DNA from: CAZGMC01 sp964526565
Lineage (GTDB): Bacteria > Pseudomonadota > Alphaproteobacteria > DSM-16000 > Inquilinaceae
Direction: 5' to 3'
Assembly: GCA_964526565.1 (NCBI GenBank)
Contig: CAZGMC010000036.1
Location: 1-36,447, forward strand
DNA length: 36,447 nucleotides
The stretch's first letter is position 1, and each line of letters begins with the position of its first letter. Position numbers and translations under genes: made by a program. Below the pieces are notes generated by a model. It did not search any database. It saw only the letters and a program-made list of their open reading frames with translations, and was not told the DNA's origin. Shown piece by piece: positions 9,877 to 16,700 of the stretch.

Positions 9877-9928
9877 GGAGGGGCCGCGGCCACGCCGATC
9901 GCGGTGGGCGGGCGCGCACGCCCCCATC

Positions 9929-10078
9929 TCACCCCTGAACGTGCAGCCAACCGTTCACGGTGAACCGCCCGTCGGCCGGGTCACCGCCGGCGAGCCGCAC
10001 CGGCGTGACCTCGTGCATGACCTGGCTGGGGAACAGCACCCGCGACGGCGGGCCGGGCAAACCGGGATTGCGCTCCAT
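9929..10078 (-). pseudogene. C-terminal remnant of a 2OG-Fe(II) oxygenase
   Basis: A 49-codon minus-strand frame (ATG 10078, stop TGA 9931-9929) reads as the last strands of a prolyl-4-hydroxylase-like 2OG-Fe(II) oxygenase. It has 'RVLFPSQVMHEVTPV', with the distal iron-binding His, followed by 'ADGRFTVNGWLH', with the Arg that binds the 2-oxoglutarate carboxylate. The upstream two thirds of the domain, including the HxD iron motif, are absent: an in-frame TGA lies 18 bases before the ATG and the 440 bases upstream encode nothing similar. It cannot be active alone, so I call it a deletion remnant. An AGGA sits before the ATG, but translation is doubtful. The family call rests on recognising the C-terminal pattern. 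Confidence 0.55.
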
Positions 10079-10252
10079 GACTATTTTCCTATATCAGAAC
10101 CACGACGGAGAAACTCGGGGGGAGACGGCCATGACTCCGACGCTCACCGGCAGTTCGAGACCGCCAGCGCCGACGCCGGATCGTCGCGCCCTGGGCGCCG
10201 GCAGCGCCGGAACCCGTCGGGCGTACCGCCGCCCGCGGTCCGACGGCGCCCT

Positions 10253-10352
10253 GTGCAACGGCCGCGATCCCGGTGCAACTGCTGCATCTGGCCAGAAAAC
10301 TCAATTTTTTCAGAAGGTTGGTGCGCAACACGCCGGTTGCGCGCTGGTTGCA
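10253..10352. repeat. Imperfect ~100-bp direct repeat, copy 1
   Basis: Copy 1 aligns with copy 2 exactly 135 bases downstream. The best block is 10291-10351, about 75 % identical to 10426-10486, with an 18-base identical core GCGCAACACGCCGGTTGC at 10323-10340. The core contains a hairpin: GCGCAAC, a 6-base loop and GTTGCGC at 10323-10342. Differences between copies are spread over all three codon positions in the frame that keeps the repeat in register, so this is not a protein repeat. I do not recognise a named family. Confidence 0.7.
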
Positions 10353-10386
10353 TGGGGTCGCGCGGCGCTGCACGCTCACCGCACCG

Positions 10387-10423
10387 CGTGCACCACGCCG
10401 CGGCCCGTTGCAGATGGTGCACG
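10387..10423. repeat. Perfect 9-bp inverted repeat
   Basis: CGTGCACCA (10387-10395) pairs with TGGTGCACG (10415-10423) across a 19-base loop. It overlaps the left end of repeat copy 2. No T-run follows on either strand, so it is not a typical intrinsic terminator. It could be a protein-binding site or part of a mobile repeat. Confidence 0.5.
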
Positions 10424-10487
10424 ACGGCCAAAACCTCATTTGTTTCAAAAGACTGGCGCGCAACACGCCGGTTGCACCCTGGTTGCC
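10388..10487. repeat. Imperfect ~100-bp direct repeat, copy 2
   Basis: Copy 2 shares the identical core with copy 1 (here 10458-10475). In this copy the hairpin stem is shortened to GCAAC/GTTGC because the outer bases changed. Its left end overlaps a separate perfect inverted repeat at 10387-10423. Confidence 0.7.
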
Positions 10488-10518
10488 GCGTGCTGCTCGA
10501 TCGCCGCCCGCCTGTCCG

Positions 10519-10910
10519 TCACCGCGGCCGCGGCGTGCGCGGGAACTCGCTGCGGTACGTCCGGAAGAACAGGCGCTTGTTGTCGAACATTTCGGCATGG
10601 GTGGCAAGGCACGCCAGGCGGAGCATCGTCGCGTCGTGCAGCATGCGATAGACAAGCAGCGGCTCGACACCCGCGATGTCCAGGTGGCAATGACGAACCC
10701 ATTTTGCAGAAACGGCCGGAACCCGACCCGCCCGTTGCGCCGGTACCCGGACGGCTTGCCGGCACTGAACAGCGGGACCGGCGTGATGCCATGCCGCTTC
10801 CAGTCGACGAACCGCTGGACTTGCATGAAGAGGACAGCCTCGTCGAATGGCGACCGGATCAAGCTGGGCTCAAAATACTCCGAGAACTCGATCCGGATAC
10901 TCTCCAGCAA
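10519..10910 (-). pseudogene. YafO-like toxin with a one-base frameshift
   Basis: The first ~70 codons, from TTG 10910, read in one frame (EFSEYFEP, then 'RFVDWKRHGITPVPLFSAGK'). The rest reads in another frame ('WVRHCHLDIAGVEPLLVYRM', then THAEMFDNKRLFFRTY) to TGA 10521-10519. The frames join at the A run 10702-10705. Adding one A gives LQKWVRHCHLD and one 130-residue protein, close to the 132 residues of E. coli YafO. The order of features matches YafO, a ribosome-dependent mRNA interferase: a 'KRxGxxP' segment in the N-terminal half, then a basic 'VxHxHL' strand, then 'LVY'. The likely antitoxin ends 1 base upstream, as in type II modules. Either the toxin is inactivated or one A was lost in sequencing. 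The YafO assignment is by pattern only. Confidence 0.55.
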
Positions 10911-10911
10911 A

Positions 10912-11139
10912 TCAAGAGCTCGGCTTTCCGCCGATCCTCTCCATCAACCAGGCAAGCAGCGCCTCGCCGCTCAGCTCCATGGGGATCTCCCCGGCCAAAG
11001 TGTCGCCCGCGTCTACGATCCGGCGCTGCGCCTCGGTCATGTCCTTGTATTCGATCCAGACGATGTCATCCGCCGGGGCATCGGCGGCATCGCCCTCGTC
11101 CGCAACGGCATGCGGCGCGACTGCCTTGTCAATGGTCAT
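10912..11139 (-). CDS. Small acidic protein, probable antitoxin of the YafO-like module
   Basis: This 75-residue protein has an acidic N-terminal half (DEGDAADAPADD), a central 'IVWIEYKDMTEAQRRIVDAG' segment and an amphipathic C-terminal helix (SGEALLAWLMERIG). I chose ATG 11139 because AAGGCAGG lies 5 bases upstream; an in-frame TTG at 11169 is weaker. The TGA (10914-10912) is followed after one base by the TTG of the broken toxin gene, the tight antitoxin-toxin spacing of type II modules. I do not recognise the antitoxin family, and no DNA-binding fold is evident. The antitoxin role is inferred from position, size and charge. It could instead be a lone hypothetical protein. Confidence 0.6.
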   Translation of the reverse strand: MTIDKAVAPHAVADEGDAADAPADDIVWIEYKDMTEAQRRIVDAGDTLAGEIPMELSGEALLAWLMERIGGKPSS

Positions 11140-11223
11140 ATCGCCTGCCTTCGTTGTCCGCCGTGCCAACGCAAATCCCTTCTACCGAACACTGCACGGC
11201 TGAGCCAGCCCGAACCGCAACCG

Positions 11224-11997
11224 TCAGCGCGACTGCCGGCCGAACAGCCGGTCGAGCGTCGGCGTCAGGCTGACCTCCGGCGACGGTGCGGCGACGGCGG
11301 GACGGGCCTGGGCCTGCGGCGGCGGCGGGGGTCGTCCGGCGCCGACCTCCTGGGCCAGCAACTCCAGCCGCGCCTCGGTCTCCAGCACCTTGCCGGGGTC
11401 GGTGCGCCGGTAATGCTTCTCGAAATCCGTGGCGACGCTGCCCAGCGTGTGGGTCGCCTGGCCGATCAGGGCCGGGTCGCCGCCGCCCGACTCCTGCATG
11501 CGGAAGATGTTCAGCGCCACGACCTCGACGTGGCCCAGCTGGTGGACGAGCTGGCCGCGCAGCCGGCGTGCCTCGGTGCGGCTGCGGTGGGCCTGGGTCA
11601 GCAGCGCCTCGGCCGCCGTGGCGACCCGCTCCAGCGCCGCCGCCAGGGCGCGGTGGGCGACGCCGTGGGCGGCCTTCTTGATGCGGCGGATGCGCTCGGC
11701 CGCCTCGGTCAGCTCGTCGTTGCCGGCGGGCACGGACATCGCCGCCTCGAACTGGGCGACGCTGTCGAAGCGCTCCTGCTGCGGCACGTCCATGACGCCG
11801 CGCACCGCGGCGATGCCCTTGCGCACGGCCCAGGCGGTCGCCGCCACGGCGGAGCCCACGATGAACGCAAACGTCCCCAGCACGACCATCAGCAGTGTCA
11901 GGACCACGCCGACCTGGTCGGCCAGCATGCCGATGCCCGCCAGGGCGGCAATCATCGCCAGCGCCGCGATGGCCCCCCATTTCACGATTGACTTCAC
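11224..11997 (-). CDS. Two-TM membrane protein with helical C-terminal region, XpaC-like
   Basis: The 257-residue protein starts at GTG 11997 with GGAAGGTGG upstream; the frame is open to 12156 but that part is not protein-like. Residues ~5-26 and ~29-57 are hydrophobic (WGAIAALAMIAALAGIGM and VLTLLMVVLGTFAFIVG). A predicted all-helical domain follows (~75-225, with AERIRRIKKAAH and 'LIGQATHTLGSVATDFEKHY'), then a Pro-rich linker (PPPPPQAQA) and a short tail. Two N-terminal membrane helices plus a helical cytoplasmic domain resemble XpaC-family proteins, which often accompany TelA-like proteins, but TelA is not seen here and the similarity is weak. It follows the methyltransferase gene on the same strand after 133 bases that contain an inverted repeat. 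The function is unknown. Confidence 0.7.
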   Translation of the reverse strand: MKSIVKWGAIAALAMIAALAGIGMLADQVGVVLTLLMVVLGTFAFIVGSAVAATAWAVRKGIAAVRGVMDVPQQERFDSVAQFEAAMSVPAGNDELTEAAERIRRIKKAAHGVAHRALAAALERVATAAEALLTQAHRSRTEARRLRGQLVHQLGHVEVVALNIFRMQESGGGDPALIGQATHTLGSVATDFEKHYRRTDPGKVLETEARLELLAQEVGAGRPPPPPQAQARPAVAAPSPEVSLTPTLDRLFGRQSR

Positions 11998-12035
11998 CGG
12001 TCCACCTTCCGCTGCCCTCTCGGCACCACGTCCTT

Positions 12036-12073
12036 CTGCCTGCCCATCCGTATATGGGCACCCTATCAGGCAG
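12036..12073. promoter_or_regulatory. Nested inverted repeats upstream of the two-TM protein gene
   Basis: TGCCCAT (12041-12047), 6 bases, ATGGGCA (12054-12060) is a perfect 7-6-7 palindrome. A second inverted pair, CTGCCTG (12036-12042) and CAGGCAG (12067-12073), brackets it. The site lies 39-76 bases upstream of GTG 11997 and downstream of the methyltransferase gene. No T-run follows on the minus strand, so an operator is more likely than a terminator. Confidence 0.45.
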
Positions 12074-12130
12074 GACAAATCCATGGACTTTGAGCGGGAC
12101 GGCCGCGGCGCCCGGCCGGATGCAGGCGGT

Positions 12131-12901
12131 TCAGGCGTCCGCGCGCACCCAGGCATGGGGTCCGGACCCGGGCTCCCCCGGCAGAACGTGGTCGGGAAAC
12201 AGACTGAGGAACATCGCGCGCGGGGTCATCGCGCCGTCACCGGCGGCAACAGCCGAAAGGAAGCCCGAGGCCAGCAGGTGTCGGGGATCGAGTGCGCCCC
12301 GGCGGCACAGGATCCCGGCCGGCGGTTCTGCCAGATCGTCCGCGGTGTAGCGGGCGACCATCGTTTCGTATGACCGCCACAGCGTGGCGTCTCCGGGCCG
12401 GAGATTGGCGACCATGAGCAATCCGGTCGGCTGCGTGTCGATCGGCACGAGCAGGAGGTCGGGCCGCAGTTCGGCGAGGCACGGCAGCATCTTCCACACA
12501 TCGCCGGTCCAGTCCCGCGTCGCCCGCTTGCGTTGCGCCTCAACCGCCGAGCGGGGAAAAATGTCGTCCAGAAAAATCACCCCGTTCCGGTGCGCAACGG
12601 TCTCCACGTTGGCAAAGTCGCGCAGCACATACTCGAACAGATGCATGCCATCGATGAAGGCGAGATCCACCTTCCGTTCGAAAACGGTATCGAGGTCCGG
12701 GCGGGCAAAGACCTCGTCACTGGTGGCCCGGAACAGCCGCACGGACGCATCAAGCTCGACCGTTATCTGGAAGGCCGGATCAATCCCGTAGCACCGGCCG
12801 CGCGCAGCAGCGAGGCTGTGCCCGTGCCTGACACCGATCTCCAGGTACAAGGCCGGTTCGATCGCCCGATGCGCGGCGGACAGAACCTCGATATAGTTCA
12901 T
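12131..12901 (-). CDS. Class I SAM-dependent methyltransferase (Methyltransf_24/TylF-like)
   Basis: The 256-residue protein starts at ATG 12901 (AAGGG 12 bases upstream). It has 'YLEIGVRHGHSLAAA' as motif I, with an acidic 'YGIDP' next strand, the catalytic-type segment 'DLAFIDGMHLFEYVLRDF' and 'GVIFLDDIFP'. The IDGxHxYExVxxD pattern and the DD pair are characteristic of sugar and macrolide O-methyltransferases that bind a metal (TylF, MycE-like). Its place at the 3' end of a dTDP-sugar and glycosyltransferase block suggests O-methylation of a deoxysugar or glycan. The substrate is inference. 79 bases separate it from the acyltransferase gene upstream, with a GC-rich imperfect hairpin in between (12938-12968, GCGCGCC/GGCGCGC). 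Confidence 0.8.
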   Translation of the reverse strand: MNYIEVLSAAHRAIEPALYLEIGVRHGHSLAAARGRCYGIDPAFQITVELDASVRLFRATSDEVFARPDLDTVFERKVDLAFIDGMHLFEYVLRDFANVETVAHRNGVIFLDDIFPRSAVEAQRKRATRDWTGDVWKMLPCLAELRPDLLLVPIDTQPTGLLMVANLRPGDATLWRSYETMVARYTADDLAEPPAGILCRRGALDPRHLLASGFLSAVAAGDGAMTPRAMFLSLFPDHVLPGEPGSGPHAWVRADA

Positions 12902-12980
12902 CAGTGGCGTTTTCCCTTGCCTGCACGGACCAACGGAGCGCGCCCATGCCCCCATGGCTGTGGCGCGCGCCAAGCATGGA

Positions 12981-13709
12981 TCAACTGTCGCGCTCGCGCT
13001 TCCATGTAATACCGCCACGGATCTTCCGCGCGGGCATGCCGGCATAGATGCTGTAAGGCTCAACGTCCGCCGTAACGACGGCGCACTGGCCGATCACGGC
13101 ATGCCGCCCCACCTTAACGCCCTTCATGACGCGAGCGCGCTGCCCGATCCAGACATGGTCGGCGATGGCGATCGGGCCGGGCGGGTTGATCCGCGAGCGC
13201 GTCTGCAGATCGACGATGGAATGGGAGTCGCTGGTCCTCAAGAATACGTCGTTGGAAATCATGCAGTCGTCGCCGATGGTGATCGACATGCCGTCCTCCT
13301 GGCACAGCAGCGTGCCGGACTCCATGGTGACACCTTCTCCGAACACGATGCTGCCGCCCTGACTCTGGACGATCATCGTGGTTGCCTTGATGCGGGCATG
13401 CGGGCCGATGACGAAGGTTCCGCCGGACCCCTTAAATACCAATCTGACGGACGTCAGTTCGCACCCCTCGCACAGATAGATCACGTTGTTGCTGCCGCGA
13501 AACTCCAGTGAAAGGCCGGTGTTGACGGTGATGGCTTCCGCCGCGAATACCTTGTGGTTGCGCCCATTGCTTGCCAGGCGCGTGTTGGGCCATGACTGCA
13601 ACTCGTCGTACCGGTTGTCCAGAACAGACAGATCGCCAAGCGTCACGGGCTTGTCTTTCGTCAGCTCCGCCAGCGGCTGCGCCACGGGGAGCAGAGTCGT
13701 ATCCGGCAT
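12981..13709 (-). CDS. Left-handed beta-helix (hexapeptide) acyltransferase
   Basis: The 242-residue product starts at ATG 13709 with AAAGGTGAAA upstream. The middle carries imperfect hexapeptide turns (GTFVIGPHARIKATTMIV, GGSIVFGEGVTMESGTLLC, ITIGDDCMISNDVFLRT). The C-terminal coil is typical of NodL/LacA/MaT acetyltransferases: 'IADHVWIGQRARVMKGVKVG', AVIGQCAVVTADVEPYSIYAG and MPARKIRG. The likely catalytic His is in the SDSHSIVD loop. Such enzymes transfer acetyl or other acyl groups from a CoA donor to sugar hydroxyls or amino groups. It lies 37 bases after the giant glycosyltransferase, probably in the same transcript, which suggests acylation of the glycan or its precursor. The exact substrate cannot be read from sequence. 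Confidence 0.87.
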   Translation of the reverse strand: MPDTTLLPVAQPLAELTKDKPVTLGDLSVLDNRYDELQSWPNTRLASNGRNHKVFAAEAITVNTGLSLEFRGSNNVIYLCEGCELTSVRLVFKGSGGTFVIGPHARIKATTMIVQSQGGSIVFGEGVTMESGTLLCQEDGMSITIGDDCMISNDVFLRTSDSHSIVDLQTRSRINPPGPIAIADHVWIGQRARVMKGVKVGRHAVIGQCAVVTADVEPYSIYAGMPARKIRGGITWKRERDS

Positions 13710-13746
13710 GTCGTTTCACCTTTGCTTGAGCCAACCAACCTGAAGG

Positions 13747-16700
13747 TCACACGGCCGCCTCGACCACTCCGGTGACGGCGGCGGCGGCGGGGGCGGCGGC
13801 GGGCTGCTGCAGGGTCCGGATGTCGCGCAGCACGGCGCGCAGGTCGCCCGCCCTGGCGCGCAGCACCCGGTTGTTCAGCACCTCCTGCCGCTGCTGCCGG
13901 CCCAGATCCTCGTCGCGCACCGCCTCGACAATGGCGGTGCAGCAGGCGTCGGGATCGTCGCCGTCGGCCACGATGGCGGGCACATCGAGCAGGCTCATGG
14001 CGTCGACCGGAATGATCGGCCGCGGTGCCGAGGACGGCAGGTACAGGACGACGTCCCACTCGTGCGCCCGGGTCGCCGCCCAGGCGGCCAGACCGTCCAC
14101 GTCCGTCGCCGGCACCGGCGGCACCAGGCAGGTCGTCTCCGGCAGCGGCACCAGCGCCGGCCGCGGCGCCACCACGGTCAGGCGTGCCGGAACGAACTGC
14201 TCCTCGTTGAGGATCGTCACCAGGTCGCGCAGGACCGAGACCGGCGGCGCCGCCTCGCCCTGGACCACGACGGCGTTGACCGCGCGGTCGACGCCGGCCG
14301 CCTTGGCCGGGCGCGCCTGGCGCCGCTCGGCCGCCCACAGCCACGGCCGTTCGTCCAGCGGCGGGTCGTAGACGATCCGCGCCACCGCGGTGCCGGAGGT
14401 CTCCGGCACCGCGGCACCGGCGGGGACGACCACGGCATCGGGCAGGCCGTGGCGGCGCGGCCCGGCCAGCGACAGCGCCGCGGCCCGCGCCGTGTCGACC
14501 AGCACGCGCACGCCGGACGCGGCGCGGGCCTGGGCCAGCGCCCGCCACACCTCCTCCGGCCAGTCCTCGCCGTCGACGACGACCACGTCGAGGCCGGCCG
14601 GCCGCCGCCCGGTCAGCACCTCGGCCTCCTCCAGCACGACCGACTGGGTGAAGGCGCGGACGTGGGGATGGCTCAGCGGGCGCAGCCAGCGCGCCTGGAC
14701 AATGGCATTGGGCACGCCGTTGGCGCCGCGCCGCGGCAGCACGCCGATCCTGAGCACCACGGCATCCTCGGGCGCCGCGAACGGCCGCTGCGCCGCCAGC
14801 AGCGTCTTGTAGAGGTGGGCATAGTCGAAGCCCATCTCGGCCACCGAGCGGAGATTGGTCACCGACACCCTGACCCGTTCCGCCTCATAGGCGGCGGGAT
14901 CGTCGATCAGCCGGCGGATCAGGGCATAGGCACCCTCGGGATCGACCGGATCGACCGTCCAGCCGCCGCCGTGGGCGCGGATGCGGTCGCCGACCGCCCC
15001 CAGCGTCGAGCCGAGCACCGGCAGGCCGCAGGCCCACGCCTCCGACAGCGTATGGCAATAGGTCTCGGGCCAGATCGAGAAGATGCCGGCGAACGACGCG
15101 CCGATCTCGGCGACGCGGCTGGCGAACTCGTCGCGCTCGTACAGGCCGTGCCAGACGCCCAGGTCGCGGTACGGCATCGGCAGGTTGCCGAGGAAGTGGA
15201 ACTCCAGGCAGCCGTCGACATCCAGCGCCTTGAGGGCGCGGATGAAGTCGCCGCCCTTGTGCCGGGTGATGTGGCCCGGACACAGGATGCGCACCGGCTT
15301 GCCCGAGCGTGCCGGCGGCACCGCCAGGTTGCGCTGGGCGCCGAAATCGCGGCCGTGCTCGAACACGTGGAACGGCCGGCCGGCCAGCCCGGGGCCGGCC
15401 AGCTCGGGAAAGGTGTCGGCATAGACGTCGCGGCCCGACCCAGCGGTGGTGACGAAGGCGTCGACGTCGCGGAACAGCGCCGCCGCCCGCTCCCGCCAGC
15501 GGTGGATGTAGCGGTGCTTCAGCGGCGGCAGGCGGTCGAACTTCAGCGACTGGTGGCACTCGCCGTCGCCGGCGGTGCAGGTGCCGCCGCAATAGCGGCC
15601 CTGGTCGTCGACCAGGTTGGTGGTCGGGCAGACGTAGAAGAAGTCATGGAAGGACAGCACCACGGGAATGCCCAGGGCGCGGGCGACGCGCGGCACGCTG
15701 AGCACATGCTTGTACAGGTGGCGGACGTGGACGACATCGATGTCGCAGCCGGTCAGGATCGCCGTCAGCACCGCATCGTAGTCCGGCCGCGCCTCGTCCA
15801 GGAACGACACGGGCGAGGCGAGCTGCCAGGCGTTCATCTCGGTCAGCCGGCCGTCCTCGTGGCGCAGCAGCGTCATGGTCCGGTAGTCGCAGGTCAGCAG
15901 GAAGCTGGCGAAGTCGTCCTGCACGCCTTCCATCAGATCCTGGCTGGTATGCCAGGTGCCGCCCTTGGCCTCGCCGTGGATCACGTACAGCACCCGCGGC
16001 AGCCCCAGGCCGTGCAGCCGGCGCCGCGCATCGGGCGCGCGCGGGCGCGGGTCGTTCAGCTCCTCGATCAGCGCGGCGACGCGATCACGGGTCGCCTGCA
16101 GGCCCGGTGCCGCGTCGAAGTCGCGCACCAGCAGCGGATATTCGGGATGCAGCCGGCGCAGCACCGCCCGGCCCTTGTTGAGCAGCCGGGTCTTCTCGAC
16201 GTGGAAGCTGGCCGACCGTTCGTGGAAGATGATGGTGGCGTCGTCGATGACGTTCTCCCAGCCGGCCTTCAGGGCCCGCATGCAGAAATCGTTCTCCTCG
16301 CCGTAGCCGCGCGGGAAGTTGTCCTCGTCGAACAGGCCGATGGCGTCGAGCAGGCCGCGCCGGATGTACATGCAGAAGCCGCTGCCGGTGCACACCGCCG
16401 GCCGCGCCCGCACCGAGCGGTCGGCGAACAGCCGGCCCAGCTCCTCGGGCGTCAGCCACGACGGATAGGCGTTGGCCTGGTTGCCGACCGGGGCGGAGAA
16501 GGCGCCGGCATTGTCCGACAGCGGCGTGACGGTGCCGATGGTGTCGCGCCGATAGGCGGTCCGCATCAGCCGCTCCAGCCAGCGGGGCGTGACCTCGGTG
16601 TCGCTGTTGAGCAGCACCACGTCGCCCGCCGCGGCACGGATGCCGACATTGATCGAGCGCGTGTAGCCCTGATTGCGCTCGTTGGTGATCACCGCGACAT

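Larger units (their letters stand above)
10079..10518. other. Non-coding region with an imperfect direct repeat
   Basis: These 440 bases lie between the oxygenase remnant and the broken toxin. Frames are open on both strands because of base composition, but none resembles a protein. The content is two copies of a ~100-bp repeat and two inverted repeats, listed separately. The part from 10280 to 10320 and around 10435 is AT-rich. Confidence 0.5.

Noticed and set aside
6730..9927. A minus-strand frame of over 1000 codons opposite treY
   Set aside because: treY on the plus strand has every family motif; the opposite frame is its GC-composition mirror.
9895..9928. Intrinsic terminator after treY (GGGCG-loop-CGCCC)
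   Set aside because: The stem is only 5 bp and no T-run follows; short GC stems are expected by chance in this sequence.
10273..10500. A protein repeat (NTPVAxWL) in the 135-base repeat
   Set aside because: The period is a multiple of three, but substitutions fall equally on codon positions 1, 2 and 3, and both strands are open, so the repeat is better read as non-coding DNA.
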